Assembly: GCF_009852415.1 (NCBI RefSeq)
Contig: NZ_WOXS01000002.1
Location: 1,572,501-1,636,500, forward strand
Direction of reading: 5' to 3'
Origin: Streptomyces sp. Tu 3180
Lineage (GTDB): Bacteria; Actinomycetota; Actinomycetes; Streptomycetales; Streptomycetaceae
Length of the DNA: 64,000 nt
Part shown: positions 57,036 through 64,000 of the stretch, one piece after another
Numbering within the stretch: the stretch's first letter is position 1
How the letters are laid out: every line of letters begins with the position of its first letter
The notes under the pieces: model-generated
The model's database searches: none
What the model was told of the DNA's origin: nothing
What the model saw: the letters and a program-made list of their open reading frames with translations, nothing else
Translations under genes and position numbers: made by a program

Positions 57036-58412
57036 TCAGCGCACCCCCACCGCCGCGAGCGCCTTGCGCTGGCGCGGGGTCGGGCGTGCCGGGAAGTACA
57101 GGTAGCAGACCCCTCCGGTGCCGGAGACGACCTTGCCCGAGGCGTTGTACCGCTTGGTCCTGAGCCAGATGTTCTCCCACTCGCGCCGCTTGTAGACGCG
57201 GCGCACGGCCTCGTTGTCGTCCGAGGCGGGGTCGTTGGCGATCACGTCGCCGTCGGCGGTGAAGCCGATCACGGTCATCAGGTGCCCGGAGGTGCCGTAC
57301 CCCGCCCCGGTCAGCTCCTCCTCGCGGAAGGACTGGGACGTGATGGCCGGGATGCCGGCCGCGATCAGCGTCTCCAGGTCGGCGAGGGAGCCGAGGCGCG
57401 TCACCACGCCCTGCAGCCCCTCGAAGGTGGCCGCGTAGGCGGCGTTGAACGGCCAGTTGCCGCAGCCGGCGTACTGGTAGTCGTACGTGAAGCGGGCCGC
57501 GTGGCACACCTGCGGGTCGGCGTACGACGGGTCCACCCAGGCCAGTTGCTCCGCCGTGAGCCGGCCGCCCCAGTACTCGATGATCATCTGCGAGGAGGTC
57601 GGGCTGCACCAGGCCTCGCCGCCGTTGTCGTACTCGGGGTACTGGCCCTTGTGGATCTCCTGCGAATAGCGCGGGACGATCAGCTCCTCGGCCAGGCGGG
57701 GCTCGGAGGCGGGGACGGTGAACCGGTCGGGGACGTCGGACCCCATCGCGCCGAGCCGCCACACGGTCGGGGTGAGCCTCGTGCCGGGGCGGCGGTACAG
57801 GGTCAGCCGCAGCCGGTAGGAGACGACCCGCAGGCCGGAGGCCGGGTCGTCGACGGCGAGGGTGTCGGTCCAGACGCTGCTCTTCCCGTCGCCCTGGTCG
57901 TCCACCGAGGTGCGCCGGATGTCCCGGTCGCCGGCCGCCCAGCGGCCCATGACGTACCAGGGCGTGTCCGTGCCGTCGGAGTACGTGCCCTTCAGTTCGA
58001 CCTGGAGCCAGGTGCCGTCGGGGGTGTGCGCGTTCCAGGAGGCGATCGCCTCCGTCGCCGGGACGGTGAGCCGGTGGACGGGCGAGGTCCACGTCGCGTA
58101 CTCCCAGGCGGCCGTGGCGCCGGTGTGCGGGTCGGTGTAGTCCGTGGTGCCGGCGGGCTTCGCGATCACGAGGCCGGGGCGGGCGCCGGCGACGGCGCGG
58201 GTCCCGTCGGCACGGCCCGTGCGCCAGTCGCTGTACGAGATCCAGGCCCGGTTGTCCACCGGACGGGCGGCGCCCGCGGCGCCGCCGGTCGCGGTACCGG
58301 TCGCACCGCCGGTCGCGGTGGCGGCGGACGCCGGGGCCACGGATCCGGCGACGGCGGTGACGACCGCGGCGGCCAGGAGGGTTCTGCGGGACGGCAGTTC
58401 GGCTCTGCTCAT
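57036..58412 (-). CDS. Secreted C39-like cysteine peptidase (Tat signal)
   Basis: 458 residues from ATG 58412. The N terminus MSRAELPSRRTLLAAAVVTA has a twin-arginine motif and an AxA cleavage near residue 30, so it is exported folded. A beta-rich N-terminal region (about 55-230) precedes a peptidase-C39-like domain with Cys268 (EAWCSPTSSQMIIEYWG), His near 379 (GTSGHLMTVIGF) and Asp near 395 (VIANDPAS), the papain-like triad. It lacks ABC transporter domains, so it is a free secreted protease or amidase, not a bacteriocin exporter. The neighbouring genes give no substrate hint. Confidence 0.85.
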   Translation of the reverse strand: MSRAELPSRRTLLAAAVVTAVAGSVAPASAATATGGATGTATGGAAGAARPVDNRAWISYSDWRTGRADGTRAVAGARPGLVIAKPAGTTDYTDPHTGATAAWEYATWTSPVHRLTVPATEAIASWNAHTPDGTWLQVELKGTYSDGTDTPWYVMGRWAAGDRDIRRTSVDDQGDGKSSVWTDTLAVDDPASGLRVVSYRLRLTLYRRPGTRLTPTVWRLGAMGSDVPDRFTVPASEPRLAEELIVPRYSQEIHKGQYPEYDNGGEAWCSPTSSQMIIEYWGGRLTAEQLAWVDPSYADPQVCHAARFTYDYQYAGCGNWPFNAAYAATFEGLQGVVTRLGSLADLETLIAAGIPAITSQSFREEELTGAGYGTSGHLMTVIGFTADGDVIANDPASDDNEAVRRVYKRREWENIWLRTKRYNASGKVVSGTGGVCYLYFPARPTPRQRKALAAVGVR

Positions 58413-58563
58413 GGGTGGAGGTCCCCCAGGTGTCGGAGTCGGGACGGGGCCAGTGCACGGCCGGACGGACGGCGTGCGTCCGCCGGATGGAGCGGGTGTG
58501 CGCCAACTATGAACGCAGCGGGGGGATCGTGCCAGCACCCCGGGCCGCGCCGCACCGGTCGAC

Positions 58564-59313
58564 ATGGGACTCGACCAATGGCGGGACCCGCGGCGGCGCC
58601 TTCCGGGCGGCGTCCTAGAGTGCTTCCGTCAGCCCCTTCCCCACCCCCGGGAACCCGCCATTCACGCTCTCGCCTCCCGCATCCGCCGGCTCGCCCCCTC
58701 GTGCGGCCCGGTCCGGCTCGTCGGTGTCGACGGGCACGCCGGCTCCGGGAAGTCCACGTTCGCCGGGCGGTTGGCCGAGGCGCTGGGCGGGGCCCCGGTG
58801 CTGCGGCTCGACGACATCGCGAGCCACGACGAACTGTTCGGCTGGACCGGACGGCTGCTGAGCCAGGTGATCGAGCCGCTCGGCCGCGGCGAGACCGCGC
58901 ACTACTCCCCCTACGACTGGCGGACCCGCCGCTTCGGACCGCCCCGCGCGCTGCCGCCCGCCCCGGTGGTCGTCGTGGAGGGCGTCGGTGCGGGACGCCG
59001 GGAGGTGCGCCCGCACCTGGCGCTGCTGCTGTGGATGGACCTGCCCCGGGAGGAGTCGTGGTCCCGTGGACGGGCACGGGACGGCGAGGAGCAGCGGGAG
59101 TTCTGGGACGGATGGGTCGGGGCGGAGCGCGAACACTTCGCCGGCGATCCCTCGCGGCCCTTCGCCGATCTCCTGGTGCGGCAGTGCGACGGGAGGAACG
59201 AGGGGGACGGGGCGGGCGAGGGAGACGAGGGGTACGAGCTGCTTCCCGGGCCTGCCGCGACCGCCGGATCCGGCCGTCCGATCACCCACGGTGACGGGCC
59301 GTCCGCGGTGTGA
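58564..59313 (+). CDS. P-loop kinase-like ATP-binding protein (uridine-kinase-like)
   Basis: 249-residue protein with Walker A VDGHAGSGKSTFAGRLAEAL (near 53-72) and a following LDDIASHDELFGWTGRLLSQV, resembling uridine/cytidine or pantothenate-kinase-like P-loop enzymes. A LLLWMDLPREESWSRGRARD segment plays the LID-like role. The N-terminal 45 residues are atypical, and no ribosome site precedes ATG 58564, so the true start is unsure. The last 50 residues are low-complexity. Substrate unknown. Confidence 0.75.
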   Translation: MGLDQWRDPRRRLPGGVLECFRQPLPHPREPAIHALASRIRRLAPSCGPVRLVGVDGHAGSGKSTFAGRLAEALGGAPVLRLDDIASHDELFGWTGRLLSQVIEPLGRGETAHYSPYDWRTRRFGPPRALPPAPVVVVEGVGAGRREVRPHLALLLWMDLPREESWSRGRARDGEEQREFWDGWVGAEREHFAGDPSRPFADLLVRQCDGRNEGDGAGEGDEGYELLPGPAATAGSGRPITHGDGPSAV

Positions 59314-59745
59314 TGGTCCTGTGAAGAACGGTGTCGGACAAGTTGCCTGAGTACCCCCAACGCGGCTTGACCGGGGAGCCGTACAGGACTTACGTTCTCA
59401 ATGTGCGGTCGTTCGAGGCCGCCGGCAGACGCGAAGCCCCCGGTTGTTCCCCCGTGATCGGGGGCTTCGTTCTGCCCTCCCGGCGTTCCGCGATGCCCAG
59501 TGGCATATGACGATCACCCTCGGTCACGACGCCCGCCCCGTGCCTTCCTCCCCACCGGGCCCCCGTGGCGTGCGCGGCACCCTGGGGAGGTGACGCCCCC
59601 GCAGGTACGATGCCCTCGGTGCGATCTACGGACGCCGCTTCGCGCACCTTGCAACTCCGGTCCGCGGCGCGGCGGTTCGGCCAAAGGGAGCCGACGGGCG
59701 AGGACCGGCCGGCACACCGACGGGGCACGGTCTGTGGGGGACGTG
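59314..59745. other. Intergenic region with terminator hairpin
   Basis: 432 bases without a supported gene. CGAAGCCCCCG (59432-59442) and CGGGGGCTTCG (59459-59469) form a perfect 11-bp hairpin with a 16-nt loop followed by TTCTG, likely ending the kinase transcript. Downstream sequence up to the AAA+ gene must hold its promoter; nothing clear is seen. Confidence 0.5.
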
Positions 59746-61608
59746 ATGGACTTCGGCACGCAGGGCCCGCAGGCCCCGGCCGACCTCGCCTGGCTGCGAG
59801 GCGTGGACGCCTACACGATGGGCGCCTATCCGCAGGCGGAGGAGGAGTTCCGGGCCGCGGTGCGGATGGATCCGGGGATGGCCGACGGCTGGCTCGGGCT
59901 GCACGCGCTGCGCGTCGACACGACGACCGCGCTGCTGAGGATGTTCCGGCACCGGAGCCGCTTCGGCGAACAGCGGGCCCGGCACCGCCGCACCCTCAAC
60001 TCCTGGTACTGGCTGGGCTGGTGGGTGCAGCCGGTGCTGGAGAGCCCCCGCGACCTGCTGCTGGCGCACGCCTCCCACTGGCTGGACGGACGGCACGTCC
60101 CCGAGCTGGACCGGGCGCTCGCCGGGCTGCCCCCGGTGGACAGCGATCCGCAGGTCCGCTTCCTGCACGCCTGCCGCGCCTATCTGGTCAAGGACTGGGA
60201 GCAGCTCGTCCGGCACACCGATCCGCTGGTCGACGACCCGGTGCTCGGCATCGAGGCGGGCCTGTTCGGCGGCATGGCCCGGGTCCGCCTGGAGATGTAC
60301 GGGCAGGCCGAACCGCTGCTGTCGGCGGCCCTGATGCGGTGCCGCAGCGAACAGCCGCAGCGCAAGGAACTGCGCTACTGGCTGGCGCGCGCCCACGAGG
60401 GGACGGGGCGCAGCGCCGCGGCGCTCCCGCTGTACCGGGCCGTGCACCGGGTCGATCCGGCCTTCATGGACACCTCGGCCCGGCTCGCCGCGATCACCGA
60501 GGGCGACGGGTACGACGACTCCGCCGACCTCGCCACGATCACGCTCGCCGGCGCGGGCCAGGACGCGGTGGACGGTCCGGACGCGCTCGACCCGCTCTTC
60601 GGCACCGAGGGCCGCGATCTGCGGCTCTCCGATCCCGAGCCGCCGCCCGCTCCCCTCCCGCCGGTCATCGGCCCGGCGGTGCGCGAGAAGGCGGGCGCCG
60701 CGGCGTCGTCCCTGCCCACGGGCCCCACCGACCCCGCGTTACTGGAGGAGGCACTCGCCGAACTGGAGCGCATGGTGGGCCTGGAGCCGGTGAAGCGCCA
60801 GGTCAAGGCGTTGTCGGCACAGCTGAACATGGCCCGGTTGCGGGCCGGGCAGGGGCTGCCGGTGCAGCCGCCGAAACGCCACTTCGTCTTCTCCGGCCCC
60901 TCCGGCACCGGCAAGACCACGGTGGCCCGCATCCTGGGCCGCGTCTTCTACGCCCTCGGCCTGCTCGGCGGCGACCACCTGGTGGAGGCCCAGCGGGCCG
61001 ACCTGGTCGGCGAGTACCTCGGGCAGACGGCCGTGAAGGCCAACGAGCTGATCGACTCCGCGCTCGGCGGGGTGCTGTTCGTCGACGAGGCCTACGCGCT
61101 CTCCAACTCCGGTTACGGCAAGGGCGACGCGTACGGCGACGAGGCCCTCCAGGTGCTGCTCAAGCGGGCCGAGGACAACCGCGACCACCTGGTGGTGATC
61201 CTGGCGGGCTATCCGGAGGGCATGGACCGGCTGCTGGCCGCCAATCCCGGGCTGTCCTCGCGCTTCACCACCCGCGTGGACTTCCCCTCCTACCGCCCCC
61301 TCGAGCTCACCGAGATCGGCAAGGTGCTCGCCGCCGAGAACGGCGACCTGTGGGACGAGGAGGCGCTGGACGAGCTGCGGTCGATCGCCGGGCACGTGGT
61401 GGACCAGGGGTGGATCGACGAGCTGGGCAACGGGCGGTTCCTGCGGACGCTGTACGAGAAGAGCTGCGCGTACCGGGACCTGCGGCTGTCGGTGTATCCG
61501 GGGACGCTGACGCGGGAGGACCTGGCGACGCTGCGGCTGCCGGACCTGATGCAGGCGTACGGAGAGGTGCTGTCGGGCAGGGGGCCGCAGGACCCGCCGT
61601 CGATGTGA
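59746..61608 (+). CDS. TPR-containing AAA+ ATPase (CbxX/CfqX, EccA-like)
   Basis: 620 residues starting at ATG 59746 (a GTG at 59743 is also in frame). The N-terminal 330 residues are helical TPR-like repeats (GAYPQAEEEFRAAVRMDPGM, YWLARAHEGTGRSAAALPLY). A linker and a CbxX/CfqX-type AAA+ domain follow with Walker A FSGPSGTGKTTVAR (near 385), Walker B GGVLFVDEAYALS (near 445) and arginine-finger region LSSRFTTRVDFPSY. This domain order matches EccA of type VII secretion, but no ESX genes adjoin, so a general protein-remodelling ATPase is equally likely. Confidence 0.85.
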   Translation: MDFGTQGPQAPADLAWLRGVDAYTMGAYPQAEEEFRAAVRMDPGMADGWLGLHALRVDTTTALLRMFRHRSRFGEQRARHRRTLNSWYWLGWWVQPVLESPRDLLLAHASHWLDGRHVPELDRALAGLPPVDSDPQVRFLHACRAYLVKDWEQLVRHTDPLVDDPVLGIEAGLFGGMARVRLEMYGQAEPLLSAALMRCRSEQPQRKELRYWLARAHEGTGRSAAALPLYRAVHRVDPAFMDTSARLAAITEGDGYDDSADLATITLAGAGQDAVDGPDALDPLFGTEGRDLRLSDPEPPPAPLPPVIGPAVREKAGAAASSLPTGPTDPALLEEALAELERMVGLEPVKRQVKALSAQLNMARLRAGQGLPVQPPKRHFVFSGPSGTGKTTVARILGRVFYALGLLGGDHLVEAQRADLVGEYLGQTAVKANELIDSALGGVLFVDEAYALSNSGYGKGDAYGDEALQVLLKRAEDNRDHLVVILAGYPEGMDRLLAANPGLSSRFTTRVDFPSYRPLELTEIGKVLAAENGDLWDEEALDELRSIAGHVVDQGWIDELGNGRFLRTLYEKSCAYRDLRLSVYPGTLTREDLATLRLPDLMQAYGEVLSGRGPQDPPSM

Positions 61609-61632
61609 CGCCGGCGGACCCCGCGGCCCGGG

Positions 61633-62775
61633 TCAGCCGGTGAGCGCGCCCTCCTGGGCCCCGCTCCTGGGCTCGGTCAGCTTGGCACCGGCGGTGCCGC
61701 CCGCGGTGCCGTCCGCCCCGTCCTCCGGCCCGGCGCCCGGTGCCGTCCGGGGCTCCTCGCGGTGCGCGGGATCGCGTACCTCGCCCACCAGGAGCTCCAG
61801 TACGTCCTCCAGCGCGACCAGGCCCAGGACCCTGCCGGACGCGTCGACCACCTGGGCGAGGTGGGTCGCGGCGCGGCGCATCACGGTGAGGGCGTCGTCC
61901 AGCGGGAGTTCGGGCCTCAGGGTCGTCATGGGCCGCCAGAGCCGCTGCGGCACGGCCCGGTCGGTGTCCTCCAGGTCCAGTACGTCCTTCACGTGCAGGT
62001 AGCCCGGGAAGGCGCCGCCGGCCGCGGCCACCGGGAAGCGGGAGTACCCCGTGCGGGCGGTGAGCTCCACGATCCGCGCCGGGGTGACCGCCGGGTCGAC
62101 CGTCACCAGCGACTCGCGTCCCAGCAGCACGTCCGTGACCGGGCGGGAGCCCAGCTCCAGGGCGTCCTCCAGGCGTTCGGCCTCCTCGGGGTCGAGGAGG
62201 CCCGCCTGGCCGGCGTCCTCCACCAGCCGGTTGAGCTGCTCACTGGTGAAGACGGCCTCGACCTCGTCCTTCGGCTCCACGCGGAAGAGCCGCAGGACGG
62301 CCCGGGCGCAGGCGCCGAGCGCGAGGGTGACCGGCTTGCACAGGCGGGCGAACCAGACCAGGCCGGGGCTGAGCCACAGCGCGGCCTTCTCGGGCGCCGC
62401 CATCGCGAGGTTCTTCGGGACCATCTCGCCGACGACGAGGTGGAAGAAGACCACGACGGCGAGCGCGACGACGTAGCCGAGCGGGTGGACCATGCCGTGC
62501 GGCAGGTGGAGCCACTGGAAGACCGGCTCCAGCAGGTGGGCGACCGTCGGTTCGGCGACCGCGCCGAGCGTCAGCGAGCAGACGGTGATGCCGAACTGGG
62601 CCGCCGCCATCATCTGCGGCAGGTTCTCCAGGCCGTACAGGACCTGGCGGGCGCGGGCGGTGCCGAGCGGTTCGATCTGGCTGCGGCGGACCGACACGAG
62701 CGCGAACTCGGCGCCGACGAAGAAGCCGTTGGCGAGCACGAGCAGCGCGGCGAAGAGGAGTTGCAGCACGCTCAT
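61633..62775 (-). CDS. CNNM/CorC (HlyC) family membrane protein with CBS pair
   Basis: 380-residue protein: an N-terminal CNNM (DUF21) membrane domain (about 1-185, LLFAALLVLANGFFVGAEFALVSVRRS at the start), a CBS pair (about 200-340; RPVTDVLLGRESLVTVDP, LVALEDVLELLVGEVRD) and an acidic low-complexity end. It lacks the CorC-HlyC cap that its upstream partner keeps. Family proteins are implicated in Mg or cobalt efflux. Overlaps the upstream paralogue by 4 nt, so the two are a translationally coupled pair. Confidence 0.88.
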   Translation of the reverse strand: MSVLQLLFAALLVLANGFFVGAEFALVSVRRSQIEPLGTARARQVLYGLENLPQMMAAAQFGITVCSLTLGAVAEPTVAHLLEPVFQWLHLPHGMVHPLGYVVALAVVVFFHLVVGEMVPKNLAMAAPEKAALWLSPGLVWFARLCKPVTLALGACARAVLRLFRVEPKDEVEAVFTSEQLNRLVEDAGQAGLLDPEEAERLEDALELGSRPVTDVLLGRESLVTVDPAVTPARIVELTARTGYSRFPVAAAGGAFPGYLHVKDVLDLEDTDRAVPQRLWRPMTTLRPELPLDDALTVMRRAATHLAQVVDASGRVLGLVALEDVLELLVGEVRDPAHREEPRTAPGAGPEDGADGTAGGTAGAKLTEPRSGAQEGALTG

Positions 62776-64000
62776 CCGGCCGCCTCCACGAGCGGCAGCG
62801 GAGCCGTTCTGACCAGACGGATCCGTTCCGCGCGGTAGTGGCCGACCCGGCGCACCGACAGCCGCCAGCCGGGCAGTTCCGCACGGTCGCCGACGGCCGG
62901 GATCCGGCCGAGCAGATCGGCGACCAGACCGGCGACGGTCTCGTACGGTCCCTCGGGCGCCTCCAGGCCTATGCGCCGCAGGACGTCGACGCGGACGCCG
63001 CCGTCGACGTCCCAGGCCGGGTTGCCGTCCTCCGGCGGGGCGGCGGCGAGCTCGGGGACGTCCTGTCCGTCGTGCTCGTCGCGGACCTCGCCGACGATCT
63101 CCTCGACGATGTCCTCCAGCGTGACGACCCCGGCCGTGCCGCCGTACTCGTCGACGACGACCGCGATGGGCTGCTCGCTGCGCAGCCGCGTCAGCAGCGG
63201 CCGCACGGGCAGGGTCTCGGGGACGAGCAGCGCGGGGCGGGCGATGCGGCCGACGGGCGTGCGCAGCCGGTCGTGCACGGGCACCGCGAGGGCGTCCTTG
63301 AGGTGGACCATGCCGACGACCTCGTCGATCCGCTCCCGGTAGACGGGGAAACGGGACAGACCGGTGGCCCGGGTGAGGTTGACGACGTCCTCGGCGGTCG
63401 CCGAGGACTGCAGGGCGCTGACCTTCACCCGCGGGGTCATGACGGCCTGCGCGGTCAGCTCGCCCAGGGACAGGGTGCGCACGAAGAGGTCCGCCGTGTC
63501 CTGTTCCAGGGCACCGGCCCGGGCGGAGTGCCGGGCCAGGGAGACCAGTTCGCCGGGGGTGCGGGCGGAGGCCAGCTCCTCGGCGGGCTCGAGGCCCAGG
63601 GCGCGCACCAGGCGGTTGGCGACGGCGTTCAGCCCGGCGATGACCGGGCGGAACAGGCGGGCGAACGCGTGCTGCGGACCGGCGACGAAGCGCGCGACCT
63701 GCAGGGGTCGGGACACCGCCCAGTTCTTGGGGACGAGCTCGCCGATCACCATCTGCACGGCCGAGGCCAGCAGCATGCCGACGACGACCGAGACGCCGGG
63801 TACGACGCCCTCGGGGATCCCGGCCGCCCTGAACGGGCCGCCCAGCAGCCGGGCGAGCGCCGGCTCGGCGAGCATGCCGACGACGAGGGAGGTGAGGGTG
63901 ATGCCGAGCTGGGTGCCGGAGAGCTGGAAGGACAGCTCCTTGAGGGACTCGACGACGCGGCGGGCGCGCCGGTCGCCGTCGGCCGCGGCCCGTTCGGCGT
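62772..64000 (-). CDS. CNNM/CorC (HlyC) family protein, truncated by the window edge
   Basis: Partial gene: the frame is open to base 64000, where the N terminus is cut off. Visible are the end of the CNNM membrane domain (ELSFQLSGTQLGITLTSLVVG near the edge, then GMLLASAVQMVIGELVPKNWA), a CBS pair (MTPRVKVSALQSSATAEDVV, GTAGVVTLEDIVEEIVGEVRDEHD) and the C-terminal CorC_HlyC cap (ETVAGLVADLLGRIPAVGDRA). It precedes and overlaps the shorter paralogue, so the pair is likely one functional unit for divalent cation transport. Confidence 0.88.
   Translation of the reverse strand, partial: AERAAADGDRRARRVVESLKELSFQLSGTQLGITLTSLVVGMLAEPALARLLGGPFRAAGIPEGVVPGVSVVVGMLLASAVQMVIGELVPKNWAVSRPLQVARFVAGPQHAFARLFRPVIAGLNAVANRLVRALGLEPAEELASARTPGELVSLARHSARAGALEQDTADLFVRTLSLGELTAQAVMTPRVKVSALQSSATAEDVVNLTRATGLSRFPVYRERIDEVVGMVHLKDALAVPVHDRLRTPVGRIARPALLVPETLPVRPLLTRLRSEQPIAVVVDEYGGTAGVVTLEDIVEEIVGEVRDEHDGQDVPELAAAPPEDGNPAWDVDGGVRVDVLRRIGLEAPEGPYETVAGLVADLLGRIPAVGDRAELPGWRLSVRRVGHYRAERIRLVRTAPLPLVEAAG

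Noticed and set aside
59385..59470. tRNA-like GTTCGA followed by a GC hairpin.
   Set aside because: No acceptor or anticodon stem can be paired around it; the hairpin is better read as a terminator.

Overview
The window is very high-GC, densely coded chromosomal DNA whose gene families identify a Streptomyces: DasR-type operator upstream of crr-ptsI, a cvnABCD conservon, RbpA with a sigma-R-type promoter, a Ppm-type mannosyltransferase, and pervasive GTG starts with ATGA overlaps. From memory, crr/ptsI at the left and rbpA/fxsA/ppm1 at the right match the S. coelicolor SCO1390 to SCO1435 neighbourhood; this was not checked by search. I see no insertion sequence, tRNA, prophage or CRISPR array.

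Layout. 1-480: leader and promoters of an rRNA operon reading left off the window, back to back with the operator region of crr. 485-5751: PTS genes crr and ptsI, a hypothetical protein, and an acetoacetyl-CoA ligase broken by a 1-nt frameshift. 5.9-11.7 kb: GH31 glycosidase, Nudix hydrolase, secreted VanX-like dipeptidase, EAL-CBS-GGDEF protein. 12.1-14.4 kb: glycerol channel and kinase. 14.5-22.7 kb: a leftward conservon in which a 1227-residue ATP-dependent 5-oxoprolinase lies between cvnC and cvnD. 23-24.7 kb: membrane protein and an IclR regulator. 24.8-32.0 kb: a three-gene SMC-like (MukBEF/MksBEF/Wadjet-like) locus. 32.1-36.7 kb: GntR regulator, divergent MFS transporter and pxpABC, a second and unrelated 5-oxoprolinase. 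36.7-40 kb: two GT4 glycosyltransferases and an SGNH hydrolase. 40-44.7 kb: HEAT-like protein, ankyrin protein, and a small membrane protein paired with an FtsK/TraB-like ATPase lacking the P-loop lysine. 44.7-49.1 kb: MocR regulator divergent from a YczE-like protein, GDPD and an MFS protein. 49.4-58.4 kb: rbpA, fxsA, ppm1, amidohydrolase, Lrp regulator, small proteins, acyl-CoA dehydrogenase, secreted C39-like peptidase. 58.5-64 kb: P-loop kinase, TPR-AAA+ protein and two CNNM/CorC-type proteins, the last running off the edge.

How the parts may work together. Sugar uptake (PTS), glycerol uptake, GH31 glycosidase and acyl-CoA enzymes form a carbon-catabolic background. Two independent 5-oxoproline-opening systems lie about 16 kb apart, one inside a G-protein-like signalling operon and one in a GntR-controlled transporter operon. 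The SMC-like triad is the strongest candidate for an under-described system: it has a P-loop ATPase with a long coiled coil, a MukE-like and a MukF-like partner, no adjacent JetD/MksG-type nuclease, and an LDN instead of the usual LDE at Walker B.
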